From: Calditrichota bacterium
GTDB taxonomy: Bacteria; CLD3
Assembly: GCA_008501735.1 (NCBI GenBank)
Contig: QQUF01000016.1
Span: 120,682-184,681, forward strand
Reading direction: 5' to 3'
DNA length: 64,000 nucleotides
Position 1 is the stretch's first letter, and every line of letters begins with the position of its first letter. The position numbers were made by a program, and so were the translations under genes. The notes beneath the pieces are model-generated. The model made no database searches, was not told the DNA's origin, and saw only the letters and a program-made list of their open reading frames with translations. Positions 23,671 to 32,831 of the stretch are shown piece after piece.

Positions 23671-25626
23671 TCACATAACTAAATTCAAGGCTTTGTGCAA
23701 AGTTTCACTTAATTCTTGAACAGTGAAAGGTTTGTTAATTGAACCACAAAAACCAAACTCTTCAGGTTTAACTAAAGCAGGGTTGTTTTGGTAACCACTT
23801 GAAATTATGGCTCTTACATTTGGGTCAAGAACTTTAAGTTTCTGAATTGTCTCTTCTGCTCCAAGCCCTCCAGAAATTGTCAAATCCATAATTACTAAAT
23901 CTATTGGCGAATCTGATTTCATACTTTCTTGATAAATTTTGATAGTTTCTTCACCGTTTTTTGCTAATAGTGGATTGTAGCCAAGGTGATTTAAAACACC
24001 TTCAGCAACTTCAAGAATTGTCTCTTCGTCGTCCATTACTAAGACATTCCCTTTGCCGAGTTTTAGCTTTTTAAGGGCTAATTTTGGAGTCTCAATTTGT
24101 GTCTCTGAAGCAGGTAGGTAAATTGTAAAAGTTGTTCCGATTCCTAATTCTGAGTCAACACTGATGTGTCCATTGTGACTTTTAATTATTGAAAAACAAC
24201 TTGCCAAGCCTAAGCCGTTTCCATTTTTTTTCGTTGTAAAATAAGGGTCAAAAATTTTGTTTAGACTTTCTTTGGAGATTCCCGTTCCATCATCTCTAAT
24301 GGAAATTTTTACATAATTTCCATTTGGTAATAAAAGTGGATTTCGTTCGTTTATTTCTTCATTTTCGCAATTAATCCAAATTGTTCCATTTGAAGGAATT
24401 GCTTGTTTTGCATTGATAATTAAGTTGTCAATTACTTGTCCGATTTGCCCTTGGTCAATTTCAACTTTCCACAAATCTTTTGCGGCACTTACTTCAGAAT
24501 TTATACTTGAACCTCGTAGGTCAAAGTGGGCTGACTCTTCGACTAATTCTACAATTGAAGAAGTCTTTTTTGTTGAAGAACCTGTTTTGGCAAAAGACAT
24601 TAATTGTTTTGTTAAAGCTACAGCTTTGAGTGTCGTGTTTTGAGCAATTTCGAGGCGTTTCATAATTTTTTCATCTGTTGGCTTTGCAAACATTTTTGCT
24701 AAGGAGATATTGCCGTTAATCGCCGTTAGTAGATTATTAAAATCGTGAGCAATCCCACCTGCAAGCACATTTATTGATTCAGATTTCTCTAGTCTAAGCA
24801 GTTCATCTTGTAATTTCCGTTTGGCTGTTATGTCATAAAAAACTATAACTAAACCCGAACTATCACTTTGCTGTGAGTGTATCGGGGAAGCACTCCCTGA
24901 GATTACTCTGTCAATTCCATTTTGACTTCGTAAAATCAAATTGTTGAAGAATCGAACTTTTCCGTCTTTTCCAAGAGTCTTTTCAACTTCAAATTCAACG
25001 TCTTCTTCAGTTTTCTCAGTTTTGAGTTTAAAAATTTCTTCAACAGATTTTCCAATTGAATCTTCTGAAAGATGCCCTGTGAGGAATTCGGCAACTTTGT
25101 TCATAAGAACTATTTTCCCATTTTCGTCAGTTGTGATAATTCCATCGTTAATACTTCTGATAGTGACTAAGAGGTTTTCCTCACTTTTTTGGATTTCACC
25201 GATTTGCTCCTGCAGGGTTTCATTTAGTTTCTCAATCTCACGTTTTTGAGCAAGATCTTCTGCACACTGTAAAAGAGAATGCAAAAGGACACCGTTGTTA
25301 ATTGGTTTTAAGACAAATTTATCGACTCCAATATCAATAGATTTTAGATAAATGAAGTCGTCGTGAAAAGCTGTAGTGATGATAATCGGAGTTTGTGGAG
25401 AGATTTCTTTTATTCTTTCTGACATTTGTAAACCATTCATAAGAGGCATTTGGATATCGGCAATGACAATATCAGGTTGATGTTTTTCGAACATTTCAAG
25501 CCCTACTTGACCGTTCTCAGCTAAATAGATTTTTTTCGCATCCTTGCCCAAAAATTCAGCTAATGCTTCTAATTGCTCTTTTTCGTCTTCAACATAGAGA
25601 ATTGTAAATTCAGAAAGACTTGCCAT
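23671..25626 (-). CDS. Hybrid sensor histidine kinase (REC-PAS-HisKA-HATPase-REC)
   Basis: A 651-residue cytoplasmic hybrid kinase with no membrane segment. An N-terminal receiver (1-120, phospho-Asp in DIVIADIQMPLMNG) is followed by a coiled coil, a PAS domain (~150-270, ITTDENGKIVLMNKVAEF), HisKA with the phosphorylated His in GGIAHDFNNLLTAINGN, HATPase_c (NLIINAKQAI; DDGTGI; GNGLGLAS) and a C-terminal receiver (~525-650, Asp in DLVIMDLTISGG). This layout suits a phosphorelay hub receiving signal from another kinase via the first receiver. No dedicated output regulator is adjacent, apart from the cNMP-binding protein downstream. Confidence 0.93.
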   Translation of the reverse strand: MASLSEFTILYVEDEKEQLEALAEFLGKDAKKIYLAENGQVGLEMFEKHQPDIVIADIQMPLMNGLQMSERIKEISPQTPIIITTAFHDDFIYLKSIDIGVDKFVLKPINNGVLLHSLLQCAEDLAQKREIEKLNETLQEQIGEIQKSEENLLVTIRSINDGIITTDENGKIVLMNKVAEFLTGHLSEDSIGKSVEEIFKLKTEKTEEDVEFEVEKTLGKDGKVRFFNNLILRSQNGIDRVISGSASPIHSQQSDSSGLVIVFYDITAKRKLQDELLRLEKSESINVLAGGIAHDFNNLLTAINGNISLAKMFAKPTDEKIMKRLEIAQNTTLKAVALTKQLMSFAKTGSSTKKTSSIVELVEESAHFDLRGSSINSEVSAAKDLWKVEIDQGQIGQVIDNLIINAKQAIPSNGTIWINCENEEINERNPLLLPNGNYVKISIRDDGTGISKESLNKIFDPYFTTKKNGNGLGLASCFSIIKSHNGHISVDSELGIGTTFTIYLPASETQIETPKLALKKLKLGKGNVLVMDDEETILEVAEGVLNHLGYNPLLAKNGEETIKIYQESMKSDSPIDLVIMDLTISGGLGAEETIQKLKVLDPNVRAIISSGYQNNPALVKPEEFGFCGSINKPFTVQELSETLHKALNLVM

Positions 25627-25766
25627 TTGAGTTACGCCTTAGTTTAAATTCTAAAATACCTATCATTTGGTATTAAAACTAAAAACGAAGTACGAATAAT
25701 TCCGTAAAAATTATTTTTTTAAAATTGGTTCTGAAATTTCTTGAGAAACTGCTCAAAGTGGAAAGA

Positions 25767-26474
25767 CTAAGCTCTTTGAGACTCATAATGTTCATAGCCT
25801 TTAAGTCCCAAGTATTTTCTTAAATAGAAAACAGCTATGTAAACAAAAGGTGTGTCTGTCATAGCAATCAAAAACTTGAAAATGTAATTAGCAATAATTA
25901 CAATAATTATGTCTTCATTTGGCACAAAAGCAGCTGTTGCAGGATTGTTGTAAAAAAAAATGGTATTTACCGTTGCAGTGTCCAAAAGTTGTGAAGTCGC
26001 AGTAGAAGCTGTGTTTCTTAACCAAAGATGTTTCCCTTTTGTAAGTCTTCTAATGTAATGAAAAAGGTAATTGTCGTTGAGCTGAGCGATTGTGTAAGCC
26101 AACATTGAACCAAAGATTAGTCTAAAAGTTGAAGAGAATACAGTTTTATAAGCCTCTTGAAATTCAGCGTTAGGAGTTGGTAAAATACTAACTAAGTTTA
26201 TAAATCCCATTAAAATTAAACTAAAGCAAAATCCAAGAATCACCATAAAGTCCGCACGCTTTTTTCCATAAATCTCACTTACAAGGTCAGTCATAAAGAA
26301 TGTAATTGGGTAAGCGATGATTCCCGAAGTCAAAAGTAACGCTTGCTCATTTCCAGCTAAATCTATTGTTAGCCCAAAGGGTTGAAATAATTTTGTTCCA
26401 ACAACATTAGTAATAAGCAAAACCGAAATAAAAAGCCCTGCAATAACAAAATAAATTCTATCACCTTTTTGCAT
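25767..26474 (-). CDS. Queuosine precursor transporter (YhhQ/DUF165 family)
   Basis: A 235-residue inner membrane protein with six helices and the hallmark segments of the family: VVGTKLFQPFGLTID near the N-terminus, AYPITFFMTDLVSEIYGKKRA, and a C-terminal NYIFKFLIAMTDTPFVYI. The E. coli homologue imports preQ0/preQ1 for queuosine tRNA modification. It is followed by, but divergent from, a tRNA operon that includes tRNA-His, whose GTG anticodon is a queuosine target; this neighbourhood may be coincidental. Confidence 0.92.
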   Translation of the reverse strand: MQKGDRIYFVIAGLFISVLLITNVVGTKLFQPFGLTIDLAGNEQALLLTSGIIAYPITFFMTDLVSEIYGKKRADFMVILGFCFSLILMGFINLVSILPTPNAEFQEAYKTVFSSTFRLIFGSMLAYTIAQLNDNYLFHYIRRLTKGKHLWLRNTASTATSQLLDTATVNTIFFYNNPATAAFVPNEDIIIVIIANYIFKFLIAMTDTPFVYIAVFYLRKYLGLKGYEHYESQRA

Positions 26475-26588
26475 AAAATTTCTTTTCTATTTTTGATTTG
26501 ATTAACATTTATTATTTTCCAATAAAATACGAACTAAATCCATATTTAGAGCGATTTTTTAAGAGTGTGATTTTTTTTAAAATTATGC

Positions 26589-26619
26589 TTGACACGTAAG
26601 GTAGTTTGAATTAAGTTTG
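26589..26619 (+). promoter_or_regulatory. Promoter of the tRNA Pro-Arg-His-Glu operon
   Basis: TTGACA (26589-26594) with TAAGTTTG at 26612-26619, i.e. TTG-N20-TAnnTTTG, 14 bases upstream of tRNA-Pro. A perfect Bacteroidota-type match. Confidence 0.7.
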
Positions 26620-26632
26620 CTGCTCAATTTTT

Positions 26633-26707
26633 CGGGACATAGCGCAGCTCGGTTAGCGCGCCTGCCTTGGGAGCAGGAGGTCGCAGGTTCAAATCCTGCT
26701 GTCCCGA
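26633..26707 (+). tRNA. tRNA-Pro (TGG)
   Basis: Acceptor CGGGACA/TGTCCCG, D-arm GCGCAGCTCGGTTAGCGC, anticodon loop CTTGGGA (TGG), T-arm AGGTTCAAATCCT, discriminator A. Confidence 0.94.
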
Positions 26708-26717
26708 TTTTTTTAGA

Positions 26718-26791
26718 GCACCGATAGCTCAACTGGATAGAGCAACAGCCTTCTAAGTTGTAGGTTGAAGGTTCAAGTCCTTCTCGGTGTA
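26718..26791 (+). tRNA. tRNA-Arg (TCT)
   Basis: Acceptor GCACCGA/TCGGTGT (G-U end pair), D-arm AGCTCAACTGGATAGAGC, anticodon loop CTTCTAA (TCT), T-arm AAGGTTCAAGTCCTT, discriminator A. Confidence 0.94.
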
Positions 26792-26797
26792 TCAAAC

Positions 26798-26871
26798 GGT
26801 GGTTGTAGCTCAGTTGGTAGAGCACCGGATTGTGGTTCCGGTCGTCGTGGGTTCAAATCCCATCATCCACC
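26798..26871 (+). tRNA. tRNA-His (GTG)
   Basis: GTGGTTG acceptor with an encoded extra 5' G opposite C73, as in tRNA-His; D-arm AGCTCAGTTGGTAGAGC, anticodon GTG, T-arm GGGTTCAAATCCC. Confidence 0.94.
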
Positions 26872-26896
26872 CCTTTAAGAAAAGAAACTGTTTATT

Positions 26897-26968
26897 GGTG
26901 CCTTCGTCTAGTGGTTAGGACTCAGGGTTTTCATCTCTGCAACAGGGGTTCAATTCCCCTAGGCACTG
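26897..26968 (+). tRNA. tRNA-Glu (TTC)
   Basis: Acceptor GGTGCCT/AGGCACT, D-arm TCGTCTAGTGGTTAGGA, anticodon loop TTTTCAT (TTC), T-arm GGGGTTCAATTCCCC, discriminator G; followed by a T-run. Confidence 0.94.
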
Positions 26969-27011
26969 TTTTTTTCCTCATATTAAACCCTCCTTTATTT
27001 TAGCATAGCTT

Positions 27012-27040
27012 AAGGGGACCTTAACTGGTTCCCTTTTTTA
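27012..27040 (+). terminator. Terminator of the tRNA operon
   Basis: AAGGGGACC-TTAACT-GGTTCCCTT stem with a following T-run. A second hairpin (AAGTGC/GCACTT, 27064-27088, T-run to 27095) follows before the BatD-like gene. Confidence 0.75.
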
Positions 27041-27166
27041 AAAGCTGATAAATTAGGTTTAAAAAGTGCAAGATTTTTCTTAGCACTTTTTTTTTGACCT
27101 TAACTTTAATTATATTCACCAAACTTTTTGTTAACAGTAACTATCTAGAGAGTTTTCACATTACTT

Positions 27167-28156
27167 ATGAAAAATATTTTTACGATATTTTTGATTGCTT
27201 TTTGCACGATTTCGAGTGTATTCTCGCAAGATTTAAAGGTTAATGCTTTTGTCGATAAAAATGAGATTAAAATCGGTGAACCCATTGATTTTACTTTGGA
27301 AATTACTGCGAAAAATAACATCGAAATTGACTTCCCAGAATTTAAAAAAGTCATTGGTAAATTTGATGTTGTTGAACCTGCTAAAGTCATTTCCCAAGAA
27401 AACCAAGATGACGTTATAACGACTGTAAAATATAGACTCACTCGTTTTGAACTTGGAGAAGAAAAGATTCCGCCAATCAACGTTGATTTCAGAATCCCTT
27501 CTGACACTACTGTAAATTCGATTCAGTCAAGTGCAATTGCAATAAATGTTGTTTCTGTTTTGAATTCTGAGCAAGACAGAAAAATTGCTGACATTGAATC
27601 GCCTGTCGAATATCCTTTTGACTGGGTTCAACTGGGAATTTGGATTTTATTTGGTTTAGTTTTGATTGGAGTTGTTTACTGGATTTGGAAAAAGTTTTTT
27701 GCGAATAAGCCTAAGAAAGAAAAAGAGATTGAAGAAATAAAAGACACTCGTTCGCCTTGGCAAAAGGCAATGGAGTCTTTACAAAAAATGAAACGAGACG
27801 AACTTGCTCAAAAAGGTGATTTCAAAGTTTTCTACACTGAGTTGACAGATGTTTTCAGGAATTATCTTGGCGGAATTACTACAGTTGGAACTTTGGAAAT
27901 GACTTCTTCTGAACTTTTGGAGCTAACTGAAAAACTTAAAGTTCAAATGCAAATTTCTCAAAAGTTACATCAGTTTTTGATGTTTTCGGATTTGGTTAAA
28001 TTCGCAAAAGAAATACCGACCTTGACTCAAGCAGAAACTCACTACGAAGAAATGACCGAAATTATTAATTCAATAGAGCAGTTTTTGGTTGAACGTGAAA
28101 GAGCAAGAAAAGAAATTGAGCAAAGCAATTCTCAAACTAAGGAGAAAAGTTTTTGA
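27167..28156 (+). CDS. BatD/DUF4381-like membrane protein
   Basis: A 329-residue protein with a signal peptide (1-20, ending VFSQ), an extracytoplasmic Ig-like domain (~22-135: LKVNAFVDKNEIKIGEPIDF ... LTRFELGEEKIPPI) as in BatD, one membrane helix (~162-182, GIWILFGLVLIGVVYWIW) and a cytoplasmic helical tail (~195-329) containing LTDVFRNYLGG, as in DUF4381 proteins. BatD-type proteins belong to aerotolerance or MoxR-linked complexes of unclear biochemistry. The gene ends in TTGA, shared with the start of the gldA-like gene, so the two are coupled; its role may be tied to this exporter here. Confidence 0.78.
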   Translation: MKNIFTIFLIAFCTISSVFSQDLKVNAFVDKNEIKIGEPIDFTLEITAKNNIEIDFPEFKKVIGKFDVVEPAKVISQENQDDVITTVKYRLTRFELGEEKIPPINVDFRIPSDTTVNSIQSSAIAINVVSVLNSEQDRKIADIESPVEYPFDWVQLGIWILFGLVLIGVVYWIWKKFFANKPKKEKEIEEIKDTRSPWQKAMESLQKMKRDELAQKGDFKVFYTELTDVFRNYLGGITTVGTLEMTSSELLELTEKLKVQMQISQKLHQFLMFSDLVKFAKEIPTLTQAETHYEEMTEIINSIEQFLVERERARKEIEQSNSQTKEKSF

Positions 28157-29073
28157 TAGAGGTTAAAAATCTTTCAAAATTTTACGGAAAAAACAAAGCT
28201 GTTGAAGACTTAAGTTTTGAAATTCAAAAAGGTGAAATTGTTGGTTTCTTGGGTCCAAACGGAGCAGGAAAAACAACGACAATGCGAGTCTTGACTTGTT
28301 TTCACCCTGCGACAAGCGGTGAAGCAAGAGTCGCCGGATTCGATGTTTTCAAAGAAGCACAGAAAGTTAAAGAGAAAATCGGTTACTTGCCTGAAACTCC
28401 ACCTCTTTACAAGGAAATGAGAGTTAGAGATTACCTTACTTTTGTGGCAAAAATTAAAGGTGTTCCTTTTTCACAAGTCAAAAAAAATACTGACGAAGTG
28501 ATTGAAAAATGTGGTTTACAAACTTATGCGGATAGTTTGATTTTGAAACTTTCGAAAGGTTACAGGCAACGAGTCGGAATTGCTCAAGCACTCATTCACA
28601 AGCCCGAAATTTTGATTTTAGACGAACCGACTTCGGGGCTTGACCCTGCACAAATTATTGAAGTTAGAAATTTGATTAAGTCGTTGACAGGTGAACACAC
28701 AATTCTTCTTAGCACTCACATTTTACCCGAAGTTTCGATGACTTGCCAAAAGGTTGTAATCATTAATCGTGGTAAAATTGTTGCAAAAGATTCTTTGGAA
28801 AATCTTTCACAAAGTGGTGGGCTTTTTTATTCTTTGCAAATCGAAGGTGAACAAACTGATGCTTTGGTAAGTGATTTGCATAACCTTAAAGAAGTTTCAA
28901 GTGTAGATTTTATGAATAAAAACTCTCTGAAAATTGGACTCAAAGAGGACTTAAAAACCTCAATAAAAATTGCGAATCTCGTTTACAAAAACGGTCTTGA
29001 ACTTTCTGAACTCAAGAAAGAAACTTTGTCTTTAGAAGAAATTTTTGTCAAACTTGTTTTTGGCGATAACTAA
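28153..29073 (+). CDS. gldA: GldA-like ABC transporter ATP-binding protein
   Basis: A 306-residue ABC ATPase of the CcmA/NodI/GldA type: Walker A GPNGAGKTTTMR, Q-loop region KIGYLPETPPLYKEM, signature LSKGYRQRVGIAQAL, Walker B ILILDEPTSGLDP, switch His in LSTHILPE, and a C-terminal DUF4162-like extension ending LSLEEIFVKLV. It starts at a TTG overlapping the upstream TGA. With the next two genes it forms the GldA-GldF-GldG exporter known to be needed for gliding in Flavobacterium; in non-gliding relatives its substrate is uncertain. Confidence 0.9.
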   Translation: MIEVKNLSKFYGKNKAVEDLSFEIQKGEIVGFLGPNGAGKTTTMRVLTCFHPATSGEARVAGFDVFKEAQKVKEKIGYLPETPPLYKEMRVRDYLTFVAKIKGVPFSQVKKNTDEVIEKCGLQTYADSLILKLSKGYRQRVGIAQALIHKPEILILDEPTSGLDPAQIIEVRNLIKSLTGEHTILLSTHILPEVSMTCQKVVIINRGKIVAKDSLENLSQSGGLFYSLQIEGEQTDALVSDLHNLKEVSSVDFMNKNSLKIGLKEDLKTSIKIANLVYKNGLELSELKKETLSLEEIFVKLVFGDN

Positions 29074-29116
29074 AAATTAAAGACCTATTAGGTCTGAAAA
29101 AATATCAAAACTCAAA

Positions 29117-29887
29117 ATGATTAAAAATATTTACGTAATTTCTGCAAAAGAGGTGAAGTCATTTTTTTCTTCGCCGACGGCATTTGTCGTGATTGCACTT
29201 TTTCTTGTGCTTAGCGGTTACTTGTTTAATGGACTTTTGCACTCATTTTTCAAAGCGATGTCGCTTTCCAATCTTCCTGATTACAACTTCACTGTAAACA
29301 TTAACAGAATGTTACTTTCGCCTTTCATTCTGAATTTAAGTTTTGCGATTACTGTAATGCTTCCGATGTTGACAATGGGAAGTTTTGCAGAAGAGAAAAA
29401 ACTTAGCACTTTCGAACTACTTTTCACCTCTCCAATTTCGAGTTGGGAAATTGTTCTTGGCAAGTTTTTCGGGATTCTTAGCTTTTACTTGGTTGTTTTG
29501 CTAATCACTTTTTCCTACTCAGTTTACATTGGTTTTTATGGTGAAGTTGAACTTTTACCTGTTTTAGTTGGTTACTTAGGTTTGTTTTTGATGGGTGGAA
29601 CTTTGATTGCAATTGGAGTTTTCATTTCTTCTACAACTGAAAGCCAAGTCATCGCAGCGGTTGGAACTTTTGTTGTTTTCTTTTCGATGTGGCTTGTGAA
29701 AAGTGTTTCTTCGGCTTTCGGTGAAAATTGGGAAGAATTTTTACTTGCGATTTCGGTTGTTGACAATCTTTCTGCGTTTGCAAAAGGAATCGTTGAAACT
29801 AAGCACTTAGTCTTTTACTTGAGTGCGATTTTCTTCGGGCTTTTCTTGACAAAAACAACAATCGAATCGAAAAGGTGGAGAGATTAA
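29117..29887 (+). CDS. gldF: GldF-like ABC permease
   Basis: A 256-residue ABC-2 permease with six hydrophobic helices; IYVISAKEVKSFFSSPTAFV at the start and TMGSFAEEKKLSTFELLFTS in the first loop are the hallmarks of GldF/NosY-type permeases. It lies between the ATPase and the GldG-like gene and ends one base before the latter. The 43-base gap before it contains a small palindrome, AGACCTA-T-TAGGTCT (29081-29095). Confidence 0.88.
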   Translation: MIKNIYVISAKEVKSFFSSPTAFVVIALFLVLSGYLFNGLLHSFFKAMSLSNLPDYNFTVNINRMLLSPFILNLSFAITVMLPMLTMGSFAEEKKLSTFELLFTSPISSWEIVLGKFFGILSFYLVVLLITFSYSVYIGFYGEVELLPVLVGYLGLFLMGGTLIAIGVFISSTTESQVIAAVGTFVVFFSMWLVKSVSSAFGENWEEFLLAISVVDNLSAFAKGIVETKHLVFYLSAIFFGLFLTKTTIESKRWRD

Positions 29888-29888
29888 A

Positions 29889-31409
29889 ATGTTAAAAAAA
29901 ATCGCTACTTTTTCAGCAGTTTTCGGACTTCTTCTACTCGCTTACGCCGGAATAGAATTTTCAATTTTGAATGTTTGGCAACCTCACGACACAATTTTAG
30001 CTGTCTCAGGAATTATCTTACTTTTGGTTTACCTTGTGGCAGATTTTAAAGAAATCATTTCAAGCTTTTCCAAACGTTCTTCTCAGTTGAACTTTAAAAC
30101 TTTATTCGGAATGGTTTTGGTTTTTGCACTTTTGATTGTAGTGAATTTCATTTCTGCACGCAGAAGTTTGAGGTTTGATTCAACTGCAAACCAAACAAAC
30201 AGCCTTAGTTACCAAACAATCCAAATCCTTAAAGGGTTGGAGCAGGAAATCAAAGTTTTCGGATTTTTCAAGTCTGACCAAAGCGACCAAATTCGTGATA
30301 TTTTTGGGATTTACGAAAATTACACCGACAAAATTACTTTCAAAGTTGTTGACCCTGACAAGGAAAATGCACTTGCTTCCGCTTACCAAGTTGAAAAATA
30401 TGGAACTGTAATTTTTGACGGTGGAGAACTAAAAGATTTTACAGCAAACATTTCTGAGCAGTCAATTACGAATGGAATCTTGAACGTTACGCGAAAGACT
30501 CGAAAAGGAATTTATTTTTCGGAAGGACACAAAGAGACTGACATTCATTCTGAAGAGAAAAAAGGTTACTCGAAAATTGCCACAAAACTTTACTTGCAAA
30601 GTTACGAACCGAAAAAGTTGATTCTTGCACAAACAGTTGAAGTTCCAAAAGATCTTTCAACTTTAGTAATCGTGAATCCAAAAATTGATTTTCTGGAAGG
30701 CGAAATTGAATTTCTGAAAAAGGTTTTAGTGGCACGAAAAAGTATTTGTGTTTTGGTTGAACCTGCAATAGAGCTTCCGCGGCTTTTCAGCTTTTTGCGA
30801 GAATGGGGAATTTTTATTCGTGATGATGTTGTCGTTGACCTTTCTCCTGCAAATCAAACTTACGGAGGCGACCCAACTTTACCACTTGTTGTGAATTACG
30901 CAAGTCACCCTATTACGAAAAAATTTGGAAAAATTTTGACAGTTTATCCGATTGCACGTTCTGTTGACACTTTGCAAACTACAAAACCTTTGTTCAAAAC
31001 AATTTTGGCTTCGACAAGCCCTGAGTCTTTTGGAGAGACAGATTTGGAAGACGGAAAAGTTAGGTTTGATCCTGAAAGTGACAAACAAGGTCCTTTAGGG
31101 ATTGCTGTTGTTTCGGAAGCAATTGTTAGCTTGGACTCACAAAGCCCGAAAGTTGTTGTCTTTGGTGACTCGGATTTTATCGATAATTTTTACCAAGATA
31201 AAACAGGAAACGCTGACTTCTTCTTGAACACAATTTCTTGGCTTGCAAGTGATGAAGACTTGATTTCAATTCGAGCAAATGAAGCAAACGAGACGAAACT
31301 TGTTATGACTCAAGGTGAAACAGTTGTAGAATTTATGCTTACAATTTTTATTCTTCCCGGATTCTTTTTCTTTCTCGGAATCATTGTTTACCTTAGAAGA
31401 AAAGAATAA
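29889..31409 (+). CDS. gldG: GldG-like ABC-associated auxiliary protein
   Basis: A 506-residue protein with N-terminal membrane helices (~8-28, ~37-52, ~74-92), a large periplasmic Gld-type domain (from RRSLRFDSTANQTNSLS through KGIYFSEGHKETDI and the DSDFIDNF segment near the end), and a C-terminal helix (~478-500, FILPGFFFFLGIIVYLRRK). This matches GldG and the ABC-type auxiliary component (DUF4350-like GIFT domain). Co-located with gldA- and gldF-like genes in one operon. Start chosen at ATG 29889, right after the gldF stop. Confidence 0.87.
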   Translation: MLKKIATFSAVFGLLLLAYAGIEFSILNVWQPHDTILAVSGIILLLVYLVADFKEIISSFSKRSSQLNFKTLFGMVLVFALLIVVNFISARRSLRFDSTANQTNSLSYQTIQILKGLEQEIKVFGFFKSDQSDQIRDIFGIYENYTDKITFKVVDPDKENALASAYQVEKYGTVIFDGGELKDFTANISEQSITNGILNVTRKTRKGIYFSEGHKETDIHSEEKKGYSKIATKLYLQSYEPKKLILAQTVEVPKDLSTLVIVNPKIDFLEGEIEFLKKVLVARKSICVLVEPAIELPRLFSFLREWGIFIRDDVVVDLSPANQTYGGDPTLPLVVNYASHPITKKFGKILTVYPIARSVDTLQTTKPLFKTILASTSPESFGETDLEDGKVRFDPESDKQGPLGIAVVSEAIVSLDSQSPKVVVFGDSDFIDNFYQDKTGNADFFLNTISWLASDEDLISIRANEANETKLVMTQGETVVEFMLTIFILPGFFFFLGIIVYLRRKE

Positions 31410-31431
31410 TTCAAATTAAATGAGTTGAAAA

Positions 31432-32265
31432 ATGAAAACTTTAAAGAACTTTGCTTTACTCATACTAACGCTTTTTATCTTCTCTTGTGCTTCTGAAAGT
31501 GCAAATGATTTGGTAGGAATTGGAAATCATAACTACGAAAATAAAAATTATGACCAAGCAATTGAGACTTACAAAAAAGCACTTGAAATTGACCCAAATT
31601 CTGCTTTAGCTTTTTATGGTTTGGGAATTGCTTTTGCAGCAAAAGAAGAGTTTGACAAAGCAGTTGAAAATTACCAAAAATCAATTGAAATAAATCCGAA
31701 ACTTTATCAAAATTATTATGGGCTTGGAACTTCTTACTTTGAAAAAAGCAAGTTGGGCGAAGCGGAAAAAAATTATCAAAAATCAATTGAGCTAAACCCA
31801 AAACACGAAAGTTCCTATTTTAGTCTTGGGAAACTTTATGAGAAAAAAGGCGAACTTGAAAAAGCATCTGAAGTTTATGAAAATGCAATTGGAATTGCTC
31901 CTAAAAACTACAACATTTTAGTTAGCTACGGTGAATTGGCTTTAAGATTGAAAGATAATGAAAAAGCGATTTCAGTTTTCTCAACGTTGTTAGAGGAGAA
32001 TTCTGAGGAACCAATTTTACTTTACAAACTTGGCAATGCTTACCACAGTAAAGGCGAGTTTGGCAAGGCTGTAGAATTTTACGAAAAGACTCTTGGTTTT
32101 GACCCTGATTTCAAAAACGCTTATTTTGCTCTCGGAAATATTTTTGAATCTCAAGGTAAAAAAGAAGAAGCAATTTTGAATTTTGAAAAATATCTCCAGT
32201 TGAATCCACAGCAAACAGAAGCTCAAGTTGTCAGAACGAAGATTCACAAGTTGAAAGGAAATTAA
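31432..32265 (+). CDS. TPR-repeat lipoprotein
   Basis: A 277-residue lipoprotein: lipobox IFSC after a hydrophobic leader, then seven to eight TPR motifs from residue ~32 to the end (NKNYDQAIETYKKALEIDPN, FDKAVENYQKSIEINPK and so on). It should sit at the outer or inner membrane as a protein-interaction scaffold; the partner is not evident. It lies 22 bases behind the gldG-like gene on the same strand and may belong to that transcription unit. The first repeats (residues ~50-130) are near-identical copies of one another. Confidence 0.85.
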   Translation: MKTLKNFALLILTLFIFSCASESANDLVGIGNHNYENKNYDQAIETYKKALEIDPNSALAFYGLGIAFAAKEEFDKAVENYQKSIEINPKLYQNYYGLGTSYFEKSKLGEAEKNYQKSIELNPKHESSYFSLGKLYEKKGELEKASEVYENAIGIAPKNYNILVSYGELALRLKDNEKAISVFSTLLEENSEEPILLYKLGNAYHSKGEFGKAVEFYEKTLGFDPDFKNAYFALGNIFESQGKKEEAILNFEKYLQLNPQQTEAQVVRTKIHKLKGN

Positions 32266-32266
32266 A

Positions 32267-32479
32267 ATGCAAGTTTTTGAAAAGCATAAAAAGGACTTGA
32301 ATAAAATTGTTGATGAACTTCCTGAAGAAAAAATTATTGAGTTAGTGGATTTCGCCAAATTTTTGTTTGCAAACTATTCTACAAAGAATTCGCAAGTTGA
32401 TAAAAATGGATTAATTCTACAACAACAAGCACTTAAAAAGATTTGGGATAATCCGGAAGAGGATATTTATGAATTATAA
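32267..32479 (+). CDS. Antitoxin of a PemK/MazF-type module (DUF2281-like)
   Basis: A 70-residue protein, MQVFEKHKKDLNKIVDELPE, followed by KIIELVDFAKFLFANY: the pattern (LP.EK..E..DF..FL) of DUF2281-like antitoxins that accompany toxins of several families. It starts 1 base after the TPR lipoprotein stop and overlaps the toxin start by 11 bases. No DNA-binding fold is obvious. Confidence 0.72.
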   Translation: MQVFEKHKKDLNKIVDELPEEKIIELVDFAKFLFANYSTKNSQVDKNGLILQQQALKKIWDNPEEDIYEL

Positions 32480-32831
32480 TAAAGGTGATGTTGTCATTTT
32501 ACCTTTTCCGTTTGTTATTTCTAAAGGAATTCAGCAAAAAGCAAGACCTGCTTTAGTGGTTTCTAACCATTTAGTTAGGCGAAGGTTTGATGATTTAATT
32601 TTAGCCGGCATAACTTCGCAAAGAACAAATGAAGTTATTGAAACTGAAATGTTAATAAATGAAAAAGACTCTTATTTCAATGAGACAGGTTTATTAAAAA
32701 CATCTGTAATTAGATTTGAGTATTTAATGACGATACCAAAAACATTGGTGAGAAGAAGGTTAGGTCAAATCCCACAAAGTATTCTGAAAAAAATTGATGA
32801 GAAACTAAAACTTAGTTTAGGCTTGAATTGA
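32469..32831 (+). CDS. PemK/MazF-type mRNA interferase toxin
   Basis: A 120-residue SH3-like barrel protein with the family start YNKGDVVILPFPF and the conserved QKARPALVVSNHLV, then ILAGITSQR and TSVIRFEYLMTIPKTLV, which correspond to the strands carrying the Arg and Thr/Ser of the MazF active site. MazF/PemK toxins cut mRNA at short motifs. Overlap with the antitoxin upstream and with the UPF0489 gene downstream (4 bases) makes a tight three-gene series. Confidence 0.87.
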   Translation: MNYNKGDVVILPFPFVISKGIQQKARPALVVSNHLVRRRFDDLILAGITSQRTNEVIETEMLINEKDSYFNETGLLKTSVIRFEYLMTIPKTLVRRRLGQIPQSILKKIDEKLKLSLGLN

